Source: Rusavskia elegans (taxonomy: Eukaryota; Ascomycota; Lecanoromycetes; Teloschistales; Teloschistaceae). Taken from it: a DNA stretch of 64,000 bases. The position numbers and the translations under genes were made by a program. The stretch is from assembly GCA_011316305.1 (NCBI GenBank), contig SAUG01000130.1, positions 41,218 to 105,217 of the forward strand, read 5' to 3'. Positions 20,779-30,882 of the stretch are shown in pieces. Each line of letters begins with the position of its first letter. Position 1 is the stretch's first letter. The notes beneath the pieces were generated by a model. The model ran no database searches and was not told where the DNA came from. It was given only the letters and a program-made list of their open reading frames with translations.

Positions 20779-23469
20779 ATGGGGGGCGTCTTTCTACCTT
20801 CGGTTGGAGCATCCATTACTAGCCGTTCGCTGAGCGGTGATCCAGTTGTGGATTTTCATCTCATGAAGGGCGAAATCGTACCCCTCCGTTATAATCCGGG
20901 GTACATTATCTTGTCGTACCTTGTGAGCTTCGTCGGCTGCTGGACTGCCCTCAAACTCCTCCACCGACGGACATCTCATCGTGGCTATTACAATTGGTCA
21001 GTCCATCACCTGTACCTGTCTTTGGCAGGCCACTAGGCATATGGCTAAAGCTCTCTAGGTACTTGCTATTGGCCGCTGCAGTCTCCATGGGCGCCGTGGC
21101 CATTTGGGCAATGCACTACATTGGCAATCGGGCGATAACCATGCTCGACGGCCAGCGCGAACTCCAGATCCAATACAGCGCCGGCTACACCGGTGGCTCC
21201 TTCATCCTCCCTATCTGCGTCGTCAGCGTTGCATTCTATCTTCTTAGCCTATCGGAGGAAGTCGAAATCATCCGAATTGCAGTGGTGGGTGTTTTGACTG
21301 GCGCCGCGGTGTGCGGCATGCACTATTTGGGTCAAGGAGGGATTGCCAACTACTACGTCTCATATTCATGGCCATATGTCCTGGGCTCTGCTTTCATCGC
21401 AGTCACCGCCGCAACCATCGCGATGGGGGTATTCTTCTATCTGAAACACAACTGGATAAAGAATTGGTGGAAGAGAGCTCTTTGCGCGGCACTACTTGCG
21501 GCCGCCGTGTCTGGTATGCATTGGGTCGCGACTGTTGGCACAACCTACCGACTGAGACGTCAATCTCGCAAAGCCAGTGGTCTTGGAAGACAAGGCACGG
21601 TCATCATTGTGCTGTGTCTGGTACGTCATAACCATCTCGCTCCGGGGCTGACGCTGACAATGTTACACAGGCCCTTGGCTGCTGTATAACGCTCATGATC
21701 TTCGCAGTAATTGGTCAAAGGGTGAAGAGTCGATCCGCGAACCAAGCTCAGCAAGTTGTACTGGCGTCGGTTATCTTCGATACGGAAGGAAAACTTTTGG
21801 TCAATCCAGAAGGCACCCTCCCTTCTCGTAAGATAGCCAAGACATATTTGGAAGAGGTACGGGCGAAACCCTTCCTGTCGGGAGCCAGCTGATCGGTTGA
21901 GTGTAGACGTATGACGAAATCTTCGACATCGATCATCCGGTCTTTTCTTGGCTGTATCGCGCTTCCCACAATTGGCCTGGGGTCGTTGAGCTGATCCCTA
22001 GAATGAAGGCTCATTTGCGCGCGACACAAGAAGGCAAATTCTCCTCCCCATGGACAGACGAGATGACATCCGGTCGAACGGCCATGAACGGCGAAGAGGA
22101 TCAGGTAGACTTTGGGACAAAGTTTAAGGAGCTATTCTGCGTCACAGCCAGCGAGTTGGCTGAAGCTATACAGGAGCCTCTGGAACACTCCGGCGTTCTG
22201 TTTGAATCAATCATGTACACCGGGACAGTTGATCGAGCGCGGAAGAAAAAAACGAATACCAAGGCCCTGACGAATGACAGTTTGAGCAGTGCCGAACATG
22301 GTCAACTGCATTCGTCCTTTGGCCGCGGTCAAGTTCTTTTCCTTGTCCGACAAGCATCAAGACAGGACGCGATGCGACTGCAGGCCGGAGGTTTCGGCTT
22401 CGCGGCTTTGACGAACATTGTGCCTTCGCTCGCCCATAGCATGGAGGTCAGTCCTGGTGAATTATCCACCCAGCTCCACCAGATTCAAAGGAGTTTGTCG
22501 AGTGATTCGATGCTTGAGCCAGGAGTACACCTGGCTTGTTACGTACTGCGGCCAAAGTTTCATGGAAGATGGGACGTCTTGATCAACAAGGATCACAAAA
22601 ATTTGCTGCCATCTGTGCACTTGACCCAAAGCAGTCTCTCATCGTGGCAGAAGGACGTTGTCCGAGAGCTGGACAACATGACAGCGTCAGAATGTTACTT
22701 GTACCTTCAAGATCGCAAGTCTCATGCCGAGAGTCAAGAAGAAGCGTTCCTAGCCGAATTGGACGATGCGATCAGCTCGCTGGCAGGACAGATCGACCAC
22801 CCCCTATTCCAAGAGGCTCGGTTCTTGGCCCGCCCATTCTCAATACCATGTCAGACTTCCGACAGCTCGCGAAACCGCCAAATGGCTACGGTCATGATGT
22901 TCCGGGTGATAGCAGATGCACATTACAGCAGCCCGTTGAATGGAAGATTCGAATTTGGATCATCAAGACTCTTCCGGGCGCAGCAGCATGTTTATCCCAG
23001 GTCACCAGATCACGGGGCGTTCGCTAGACAAGTACACCTGCAATTTGCTGGCCTTGCTGAGGCGAAAACATCGGCATCACTGACTTCCGGACAATCAACT
23101 CCGAGAAGGCCGTCGAGCGTCTCTGCAGCGTCTCCAGTGGCGCCCAGTGCTGGACGAAGCGAACGAGAACCGCGGTCTCGGAAAAGTCAGACGAGTATGG
23201 GAGATGCCCGGTCTCCAAACAAGAATCCGGCGTGGGGCAATAAGGCTCATGGCTTCTTTGGAGGTATCCACGTCCAAAGAGAAGTCTCGGTGGACATCAA
23301 TGAAGTTCAAGATCATCCAGAGACCGGACGCGATATAGAATTGGGTCCATGTGGAGCACACAGCGAGGCGTCGGTCGCGCCGGCAGATATCGATACCTTT
23401 GCCGATGAGCTAATGTTGCTGATGATGGAAGAGCGGCGCCAACAATCTGTGACACGCCAAAGTTCGTAG
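20779..23469 (+). CDS. MHYT-domain membrane sensor protein
   Basis: Exons 20779-20996, 21059-21620, 21671-21856 and 21907-23469 join in phase to 842 residues. The N-terminal ~260 residues form a multi-helix membrane domain. Its repeated helix ends carry MHYIGN, MHYLGQ and MHW, the Met-His-Tyr signature of the MHYT domain, which in bacteria is proposed to bind copper and sense oxygen, CO or NO. The fused partner is a long soluble region. It includes a conserved-looking block just after the membrane domain (VVLASVIFDTEGKLLVNPEG; FDIDHPVFSWLYRASHNW), then globular sequence, and a disordered Ser/Pro/Arg-rich part (residues ~690-760). No GGDEF, EAL or kinase domain is visible. Signalling at a membrane is inferred from the family; ligand and output unknown. 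Confidence 0.85.
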
Positions 23470-23912
23470 TGAGCGATAGATGCCAGCGCGTTTGTTGACT
23501 TTGGACTTTGGGCAGTTCCAAAGCAAGACAGTACCCCATGTGTATATATACAGGCTAGCTGAAGGTCGTACCGTCCTTGATCAAGAGCATGGACAGGCGC
23601 CCCTTGGGAATAATTTTCATCATCGACACGTGGGAGGTCAATCCAGGGGTTCAGGGGCTTATCGATAAGGCGATTTTGCGTCATCGGACTCTGCTGATCG
23701 AATTTCCCTTCTCTCCATCAACTCAGTGACACTTCAACCAGACATATGGTCCGCATTGATACTCCGGCCATAGCGGACCATTGATACTCCGGCCATAGGG
23801 ATTTGTCTTAACTCGGACGACGACCAATACGCACGTGCTCTCGAAACGATATGCACATCCACCCGAAGCCAAAAACACATCCTCATCGTTTGGCTCATAG
23901 TCGTACTCCGCC
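23470..23912. other. Intergenic, CIA1 promoter region
   Basis: 443 bp between the MHYT stop and the CIA1 start. It contains the direct repeat described separately (23754-23798). No gene seen. Confidence 0.5.
23754..23798. repeat. 20-bp direct repeat in the CIA1 upstream region
   Basis: CATTGATACTCCGGCCATAG occurs exactly at 23754-23773 and 23779-23798. Each copy includes CTCCGGCC. The second copy ends 114 bp before the CIA1 start codon, so it could be a paired regulator site or a small duplication. Confidence 0.85.
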
Positions 23913-24965
23913 ATGGCCGCAATTGCATTCATTGCGAGTCTCAATCCCCCTGCATCTTCACGCGCCTGGTACTCGACTCCACATGCCACTCTCCCCATCC
24001 TCGCTACCGCAACCGGCTCCTCCCTACGCATCTACTCGCTGAATTCGCTGACCCTTCTGTCCACAATCACCGGCGGTCACAAACGCAGCATCCGATCATG
24101 TGCATGGAAACCTGGCAGCAGTGACACTGCAACCATCGCTACAGGCAGCTTCGACGCAAGCGTTGGCATCTGGAGTCAAGAGGATGACGACAATGAGGAG
24201 TGGAGGTTTGCAATCGTCCTTGATGGTCATGAGTCAGAGGTCAAGAGCGTCGCATGGTCAACAGGAGGGAACTTACTGGCAACATGTTCACGAGACAAGA
24301 GCGTGTGGATCTGGGAAGAAGTGGGTGAAGATGATTATGAGACCGTCGCAGTTCTCCAGGAGCATGAGGGTGACGTGAAGTGTGTGAAGTGGCATCCAGA
24401 GGAAGAGTTGCTGGCAAGCGCAAGCTACGACGACGACATCCGTTTGTGGAGGGAGGAGATCGACGACTGGGGCTGTGTTGCCGTGCTCCGCGGACATCAA
24501 AGTACAGTGTGGGCGATTGACTGGGAACCGCTATCTGAAAGGGACGGAACGGTCGGATCGAGGCTGGTTAGTTGCTCCGACGACGTCACGATTCGAATAT
24601 GGAAGAAGTCACCAGGCCAAGAAGAGCGTCAAGCGCAGTCCCGATTATCGATCATCAAGAGCTCGAGTGCTGAAGAATGGGTTGAAGAAGCTCAGCTGCC
24701 GAAGACACACGTTCGCACGATATATTCAGTGGCTTGGAGTAAGGACACCCATCGAATCGTCAGCGTGGGAGGTGATGGCAAGATAGTAGTGTACAAGGAG
24801 GCTAAGGAAGGTTGGCAGGTCGTTGCTGTACAGGATTGTGGTCATCACGAGTTCGAGATCAATCATGTCGTTTGGGCAAAGGCAAAGATTGCTGATGGCA
24901 CCGTGCAAGAAGTCATTGTCACAACAGGTGACGATGGGGAAGTGAAGATGTGGACAGTGTCATAG
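23913..24965 (+). CDS. CIA1: Cytosolic iron-sulfur protein assembly protein Cia1 (WD40)
   Basis: Single exon of 350 residues. It acts in the late cytosolic Fe-S assembly (CIA) targeting complex, a seven-bladed beta-propeller that docks client apoproteins. WD-type repeats are visible from start to end: HKRSIRSCAWKPG, GSFDASVGIWSQ, HESEVKSVAWSTGGNLLATC, SRDKSVWIWEE, HEGDVKCVKWHPEEELLASA, SYDDDIRLWRE, HQSTVWAIDWEP, SDDVTIRIWKK, VRTIYSVAWSKDTHRI, GDDGEVKMW. Order, length and the W-E-E/W-R-E strand ends match Cia1 rather than a generic WD40 protein. The stop lies only 107 bp before the next start codon on the same strand. Confidence 0.93.
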   Translation: MAAIAFIASLNPPASSRAWYSTPHATLPILATATGSSLRIYSLNSLTLLSTITGGHKRSIRSCAWKPGSSDTATIATGSFDASVGIWSQEDDDNEEWRFAIVLDGHESEVKSVAWSTGGNLLATCSRDKSVWIWEEVGEDDYETVAVLQEHEGDVKCVKWHPEEELLASASYDDDIRLWREEIDDWGCVAVLRGHQSTVWAIDWEPLSERDGTVGSRLVSCSDDVTIRIWKKSPGQEERQAQSRLSIIKSSSAEEWVEEAQLPKTHVRTIYSVAWSKDTHRIVSVGGDGKIVVYKEAKEGWQVVAVQDCGHHEFEINHVVWAKAKIADGTVQEVIVTTGDDGEVKMWTVS

Positions 24966-25004
24966 GAGAATTTATTGTATCGGGATGTGACACATACCCA
25001 GCGG

Positions 25005-25012
25005 TATATAAA
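25005..25012 (+). promoter_or_regulatory. TATA box of the small secreted protein gene
   Basis: TATATAAA, 61 bp before the ATG at 25073 and 39 bp after the CIA1 stop codon. It is a near-consensus core promoter element; such strong TATA boxes are common on regulated fungal genes. Confidence 0.65.
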
Positions 25013-25072
25013 GAGGCCTCTACTATCCCCATTTCTCCATCGATCAACCCCATCAGCACTGGTATAGTCAAG

Positions 25073-25831
25073 ATGAAGGCTAAAAAGATCCTTCCCGTCG
25101 CCGCTGCAGCGGTCATGATCACCCACAAAGCCAACTGCCAGCAGTTTTATGGCCCAAATGTCGACGTCTATTATAGCCCAAATGTCGACGTTGGGGGCGA
25201 CATCGCCAGAGGCGGTTCCAACCCCAACGAAACACTCTATGGACCTCTCAAAGTCATCGAGCTACCTGGAGGGTCCCACCCAATCAGATTCGTCCCATAT
25301 CCCGATATCGACCCTGAAATCCGAACGAAGATCACCAACGGAGGCTTGGGTATCATCTGCAGCAGTTGCAACGCCACCGGATGTATCTGTCCTGACAATA
25401 TCGATGGCCTCTTCGATGTCTGCGATTTTTGCCGAGGGACTAAAGATGGTGGCATAAGGTGTTATTGTTCTCCAGCTCTCTCAGCAGCACCATGCAACAC
25501 CATGCACGACCACTCCTTTGGCTGTACCGACTACCCCGAGCTTTGTAAGCATGCACCTACTACTTACTTCTGTGAAGCCCAACCGTGGTATCAGGACCCG
25601 AAACTTGCGAATACGGCTGCTGCGACTACGGTATATAATTTCAAGACCTTGAGGATCCTGCCGGGGGCTGATATCACAAAGTGGGCCGAGCGAGGAATTG
25701 AGCATGAGGATGTACTTGGTGCTGGTAATTATACTCATCCTGAAGAAGGTACAGCTACCAAGAACGTTGTTGGCGCAGGGGTGGCGGCTGCCGCCGTTGC
25801 TGCTGGAGTTGCCTTCCTGATTGGTCCCTAG
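25073..25831 (+). CDS. Small cysteine-rich secreted protein, probable GPI anchor
   Basis: Single exon, 252 residues. The start at 25073 gives a clear signal peptide, MKAKKILPVAAAAVMITHKA, with probable cleavage just before or after the NCQQ that follows. The mature protein begins with two copies of PNVDVYYS/PNVDVGG from a short DNA duplication. The middle third holds about twelve cysteines in CxxC, CxC, CxxC and CxC pairs plus four single ones (residues ~100-175). The C-terminus is a hydrophobic Ala/Val stretch ending in FLIGP with no charged tail, as expected for a GPI attachment signal. I recognise no family. Secretion to the cell surface is inferred; a role as an effector, wall or stress protein is speculation. 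The compact TATA promoter suggests regulated expression. Confidence 0.8.
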   Translation: MKAKKILPVAAAAVMITHKANCQQFYGPNVDVYYSPNVDVGGDIARGGSNPNETLYGPLKVIELPGGSHPIRFVPYPDIDPEIRTKITNGGLGIICSSCNATGCICPDNIDGLFDVCDFCRGTKDGGIRCYCSPALSAAPCNTMHDHSFGCTDYPELCKHAPTTYFCEAQPWYQDPKLANTAAATTVYNFKTLRILPGADITKWAERGIEHEDVLGAGNYTHPEEGTATKNVVGAGVAAAAVAAGVAFLIGP

Positions 25832-27132
25832 GTGGAAAAGGACGGAGTAGATTGAATACATTGCGCTTGCATGAGATTGCAAGGGAACATTGGCCCTATT
25901 TTGAAAGCTTCCCATAAGCAATCCTTCTTGTATGCATTTGGAACAAAACATTAATCATAAACCTTCTACTCCAATATTTCATACTCATCCCCTACATTCA
26001 CTTCTTCTACTAACACAAGCGTCGTGGCTGGTTACAAGAAGGACATCTGGTGCAGTCAAGCTATACCAGGTGTCATCGCAAGGACTGACACATTTTGGAG
26101 CAGTGTATGAGAGATTTGATTCTGTCAATATTGCTCTCTAGACCTATGAACTCCTTTGTCATCCACGACTGAACCCACAACGCAACACACGGGTCTCTTC
26201 CAGTCGCTGCTGCCACGCCATGTTACTCCAACAAGCCTTCGCAATCAGACTCCAAGCCAAATACTACAAAAACCCGCAAAACAAATTTATACAACGACAT
26301 CGGCAAGGTGACATTACTCTCACAATCATTTCAATGGTAACAACCTACCGCAAGTCTGTTCCTGCAAGCCCAACGCAATCCTTGAATTGAGCTTCTGCGG
26401 CTTGCAGCTATGACTAGGCTGCTGTTGCTAATGGTTTTAAGACGATGGTTGCACAGCGGAGAACATTCTGTGGAAGATCAATAGAGGGTACGAACTAGAC
26501 CCGACGGGTGGGATAATATCTACTTTGTTGAGATGTGCTTGCTCTCACGCCGATTTTCGTGATTGGCAATGGGCCGGGTACGGGAAAGAAGAGGCATTTG
26601 ATGGTTCGATATATGTAAGCCATCTGCTGTTGGGGAGGGCAGTGACCATAGCAGCTACTTGATCGGTATTCGTTGTAGGTCAATAGGTAGTGGAGAAGGC
26701 AACGAAATTGTAAGGGACAGTTGATACAGACCATAAAAGAAGCCAATATATCTTGGCAGTATAAAATTTCCATGAAAGCTTGCATAACTATGAGTCAAGC
26801 CACATGGCCCGAGCTCCTCAAGCCACAATATAATTGCGTGCTGGACCTTGCATCAAGCAACCCACCTCCCATCCACCACAACCAAAATCCCACAAAATTT
26901 CACAACCTCCACAACCATCACCAAGACCATCACAGCCTCTCCCAGCATCCGCTCCCCCAAACTCAGCAATCCAGAAAACTCCCAGCCATAAATAAAGAGC
27001 CCACATCCCAACGCCCCAAAACGCCCACTTGAACTTCGACCGTCGTCACACACCTCCACAAAACTCCACAAACTCCACTTTAACCAAACGAACGGTCAGC
27101 CATCGACATCATACCGACAAACGTACGATACC
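25832..27132. other. Intergenic, 1.3 kb
   Basis: Between the secreted protein gene and ATX1. No coding sequence, RNA gene or repeat that I can support. A CA-rich, pyrimidine-biased stretch from about 26850 to 27120 is the likely ATX1 promoter and leader. Confidence 0.5.
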
Positions 27133-27617
27133 ATGGCCACCGCCCCACACCACTACAAATTCAACATCACCATGTCCTGCTCCGGCTGCTCAGGCGCCAT
27201 CGAGCGTGTTCTTAAGAAACTCGAAGGTTTCGTTTTTCCTTTCCTTTTCCTCATTCTCTCGTCCCCTCCCTTTCTCCCCTCCCTCTCTATCCCCTCCCGC
27301 ATCCCGGTCCCCGTCACCCCATCCCTTCCCTTCCCACCTTCGCCGCCCTCCCCCTCCCCTCCCCTCCCCTCCCCTCCACTTCTCCCGGCTCCCCCATAGT
27401 GCCAATCACATACAATTTCTCCAACTCTCTCTCCACTTCTTCCACTAACATATTTATGGGCACAGGAATCCAATCCTACACCGTCTCCCTCGAATCGCAG
27501 ACCGCAGACATCTACGCCGAAGAAGGATTAGCGTATGAGACGGTGCTGGAGAAGATCCGGAAGACGGGGAAGACGGTGGTGAGGGGGGAGAGGGATGGGG
27601 TTGAGGTTGCTGTGTGA
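27133..27617 (+). CDS. ATX1: Cytosolic copper chaperone Atx1
   Basis: Carries Cu(I) to the Ccc2-type P-type ATPase of the Golgi for loading of multicopper oxidases. Exons 27133-27226 and 27466-27617 join in phase to 81 residues, close to the family length (~70-80). The heavy-metal-associated fold has the metal site MSCSGCSGAIERVLKKLEG, with MxCxxC at residues 14-19. Joining the exons restores KLEGIQSYTVSLESQTADIY, and KTGKTV, a loop lysine motif typical of Atx1, is present. The intron is 239 nt, long for this genome, and almost purely C/T on the plus strand with runs of CCCCT. Confidence 0.93.
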
Positions 27618-27923
27618 TTGAGGGAGGTCTACATAGTACGAAGTGGATGATGAAATCGGCACTGGAGTTTTTTGGGGGTGGAATGAGGGAATGAGGGAGG
27701 GGAAAGGGTCAGTAAGGGGGTGTTGGGTGTAGGAGTATGAGTGTATGTATAGTCGATGCTATGACCATTAATTGAATCGGAAGTGGAGTTGATTTGAATG
27801 CTTTTGCTATGAGTGGTATCTCATGTAATATATTTCCAAACATAAATTAGCATCAAGCCATGCAAATCGTTACCATGATCGTCTATCTACGACACCATAT
27901 CCCTCGGTTGAAACCAGGACATA
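27618..27923. other. Intergenic, convergent 3' flanks of ATX1 and ARO2
   Basis: 306 bp between two stop codons of convergent genes; G-rich near 27640-27720. No gene seen. Confidence 0.5.
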
Positions 27924-29192
27924 TCACTGCGTACCCAGCCTCGACTTTGAGTGCTCACGCGCTGATTGCGACAAATTCGCATCCATCAACACGAGTGCTG
28001 TCATCGCCTCCACGATCGGCACAGCTCTCGGTACAACGCACGGATCATGTCGACCCTTCGCTTCCAGAACTCCATTCACTGCATCATAGGAGACAGTCGA
28101 TTGGGCCTGGCCGATCGTGGCGGGGGACTTGAAAGCCACCCGGAAATAGATGTGCGCGCCGTTAGTGATACCTCCCTGTATGCCACCCGAATTATTGGTC
28201 TTGGTCGTCAATCTTGGTACTGCCGTGCCGTTTTCCTGTTGTCGAAGGCCGGTAACCGAGGGTTCGATTGCGGGCGCGGTGGTGAAGGCATCGTTGTGTA
28301 TTGAGCCTGGAACGGCACAGCCGCCGAAGCCGCTGCCTATATCGAAGCCTTTGGTTGCGGGGATCGAGAGCATTGCGTGCGCGAGCATGGCTTCTAGCTT
28401 GTCGAAGACGGGTTCGCCCAGCCCGACGGGGCAGTTGCGGACGACGCAGGTGACGGTGCCGCCAATGCTGTCTTTTTGGTCGCGGTAGTGGGCGATCTTG
28501 TCGGCCATGCGGGAGGCGGCTTCTTGGTTGGGGCAGCGGACGGGGAGGAAGCTGTCGACTTGGTTGCGGGTTATCGTGTTCAGCAATTCGAGGTAGATGG
28601 GGTTCGTGGCGGCGGTGGGATGGGCTTGTGTGGATGGGAAGAGGTGTTCGTCGCCGACGGAATCTACGAATGCGACGATCTCGACGCCGTGGGCGAGTTT
28701 GAGGTACTTTTCTGCTATGGCGCCTGCGGCGACTCTGCCGATTGTTTCACGGGCACTGCTTCGGCCGCCGCCGCTGCTGGCTTTGATGCCGTACTTCATT
28801 TGGTAGGTATAGTCTGCATGGCTGGGACGAGGGTATTTGTCCATTGTGCTGTCGCCGTAGTCTCGAGGGCGCTGGTCTTCGTTGAGGACGCGGAGAGCGA
28901 TCGGGGTACCGAGTGTAAAGCCATGTTCTGTGCCGGATTGGATCTCGACACGGTCTTTTTCGTCGCGAGGTGTAGTGAGCACGGACTGGCCAGGTCGGCG
29001 ACGGGTCATTTGAGGTTGGATGTCATCTTCAGTGAGAGGAAGGCCTGGGGGACAGCCGTCAACGATGGCGCCGACGGAGAGGCAGTGGGATTCGCCATAG
29101 CTGTTTCAATTGCTGGTGTCAGAGCTATCGATTGTTATTGTAGTTGAAAGCACTTACGTCGTGACACGGAAAACTTGGCCAAAGGTCGACAT
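27924..29192 (-). CDS. ARO2: Chorismate synthase
   Basis: Converts 5-enolpyruvylshikimate 3-phosphate to chorismate, the last step of the shikimate pathway, using reduced FMN. Exons 29192-29158 and 29100-27924 join in phase through a 57-nt intron (GTAAGT..CAG) to 403 residues. The N-terminus [18 protein letters not shown] with CPPGLPL is the first family signature. [20 protein letters not shown] and [14 protein letters not shown] follow, with [13 protein letters not shown] and [17 protein letters not shown] in the C-terminal half, all expected active-site blocks. Length is that of monofunctional fungal enzymes. In fungi and plants of this type the enzyme may carry its own flavin reductase activity. 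Divergent from the lipoate ligase gene, with 379 bp between start codons. Confidence 0.97.
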
Positions 29193-29571
29193 CACAAAAG
29201 GAATCTCAATTGGACGTGCTGGTTGGTGTACTGGTGCTCATTCTGACCTGCTCAAACGTTATTCTTTTGACGTAGAGGGCTAGTATTATATTTTCTGATA
29301 CCGATCCCGATCTTCGGGGCCGACAGATCGATCTGTCACTCAGCCCTATGATCTCAATACCACGACTGCTACCTCTCTCTATCTGATCACAACTGCAGAC
29401 GAACCTCAACGCCCGCCTGTGCTGCTTCGTCTGAGCCTTCAGAGTGTCAATGCAATGCTGGATGAGGAGTAGATCATCTGTACGTCCTATGTATCGTGGT
29501 GTCAATCCATATGCGGGTCGGTCACTTCGTCTGAAACCCTCCGAAAGCTATCCTGAGTTCCTCCCTATTGC
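29193..29571. promoter_or_regulatory. Shared divergent promoter, ARO2 / lipoate ligase
   Basis: 379 bp between opposing start codons holds both promoters. No TATA box or clear operator seen. A TGACTC-type Gcn4/CPC1 site would be expected for an amino-acid gene; the nearest matches, such as GTCACTCAG near 29340, are weak. Assigned on position. Confidence 0.5.
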
Positions 29572-30882
29572 ATGTCGAATGCGGCACGATTCAGTCGCCT
29601 GGTCACAAGTCCAATCAAGTATCATGTTTACGTCTCTCGAAGCAGCGATGTCGCCGTCAACCTCTCTATCGAGCACTACCTTTTCCAAAGATCCCATCCT
29701 GCCTCCACAATTCTATTCCTCTACGTGAACAAACCATGCATAGTCATCGGCACAAATCAAAACCCCTGGTTCGAGGTCAACCACGCCCTGATCAGACGCA
29801 ATACACCTTCCCTCGACACCCCTCAGCAACATGATGGACCTCCGCCAAAAGTACAGGAGGAAATCAAAGTGATTCGGAGACGCTCTGGAGGCGGCACCGT
29901 TTTCCACGACCTCGGAAATGTGAATTTCAGTGTCATCTTTCCATTGCTAGACAAAATCGTCAACTACAAACATGCTGAGATGGTGGTCCGAGCCATCAGG
30001 AAGACAAATCCTCGAGCACGAGTCAACCACAGGCATGACATTGTCCTAGATCCCGGACCTTTACTCGAAAAGAGCGACTGGCCAGATCCCGAAGATACAC
30101 GTCGTACCGCCTATGCGTTCGGCAGTGGGGAGTTGGAACCTCGTAAGATCTCGGGCTCCGCTGGCAAGGCTTCTGGCCCGAGAGGGCTGCATCATGGTAC
30201 ATGCTTGCTCGCATCACCAAATCTGTCCAATATCTCAGAATACCTACGATCTCCAGCGGCACCATTCTTATTCACCAAGGCTACCCCGAGTACCCCATCA
30301 CCAGTAGCCAACATCATCAGCCAAGACACGCCGAGGCCAACTACATCGATGCTCCAGCGGCAAATCATCAACGCTTTCATCCAAATGTACAACATCAACA
30401 TGACAAACTTATCCCTTCCCCAAGAGTCAGATACAGCCCTGCAGAGCAACGAAAATTGTGCCACAGGAACACTCGACGACACCCTCCTCGAAATCCCGGA
30501 AATCCGCTTCGGATGCTCCGAAATACAATCTTCCGAATGGCTCTACGAACAAAAGCGAGAATTCACCGTATCATCCCACCCACACGACGCCCACCCACCG
30601 CTACCAACCTGGTTTCCCCCCTCAGCACGCATCCACCTCGTTATAAAATCCGGCCTCATAACCTCCAGCTCCATCTCCCTCTCCCCATCCCCCTCAATCG
30701 CATCCTCCGAGGCCGAAAAGTTCGACGCCGTGCTCAAAAACACGCGTATCATCAAGCTCGACTCTTTCCGTCGGCTTCTGAGCGAGAGTGTCTCCTTTGA
30801 CGGAGACAAGCAGCGGCAGGATATCTATCGTGTGGGAGCATGGTTGGATTGGATATTGCTCGGTCAGGAAATAGATGTATAA
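29572..30882 (+). CDS. AIM22: Lipoate-protein ligase (LplA / Aim22-like), mitochondrial
   Basis: Attaches or transfers lipoyl groups to E2 and H proteins in mitochondria. Single exon of 436 residues starting MSNAARFSRLVTSPIKYHVY. Diagnostic motifs of the LplA/LipB fold: NLSIEHYLF near the N-terminus, VIGTNQNPWFEVN, RRRSGGGTVFHDLGNVNFS (the lipoyl-AMP loop, residues ~102-120), and KISGSAGKASGPRGLHHGTCLL with the key Lys at the start of KISGSA. In most family members a Tyr or similar follows (KISGSAYK); here it is Gly. The C-terminal 150 residues are longer and more variable than in bacterial LplA, as usual in fungi. The symbol is by family resemblance to yeast AIM22. Confidence 0.85.
   Translation: MSNAARFSRLVTSPIKYHVYVSRSSDVAVNLSIEHYLFQRSHPASTILFLYVNKPCIVIGTNQNPWFEVNHALIRRNTPSLDTPQQHDGPPPKVQEEIKVIRRRSGGGTVFHDLGNVNFSVIFPLLDKIVNYKHAEMVVRAIRKTNPRARVNHRHDIVLDPGPLLEKSDWPDPEDTRRTAYAFGSGELEPRKISGSAGKASGPRGLHHGTCLLASPNLSNISEYLRSPAAPFLFTKATPSTPSPVANIISQDTPRPTTSMLQRQIINAFIQMYNINMTNLSLPQESDTALQSNENCATGTLDDTLLEIPEIRFGCSEIQSSEWLYEQKREFTVSSHPHDAHPPLPTWFPPSARIHLVIKSGLITSSSISLSPSPSIASSEAEKFDAVLKNTRIIKLDSFRRLLSESVSFDGDKQRQDIYRVGAWLDWILLGQEIDV

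Noticed and set aside
20277..20816. 179-codon minus-strand frame
   Set aside because: Overlaps the start of the MHYT gene antisense; no recognisable domain, probably leader sequence.
28476..29147. Long plus-strand frame opposite ARO2
   Set aside because: Exact antisense shadow of the chorismate synthase exon; composition mirrors the coding strand and it has no domain.
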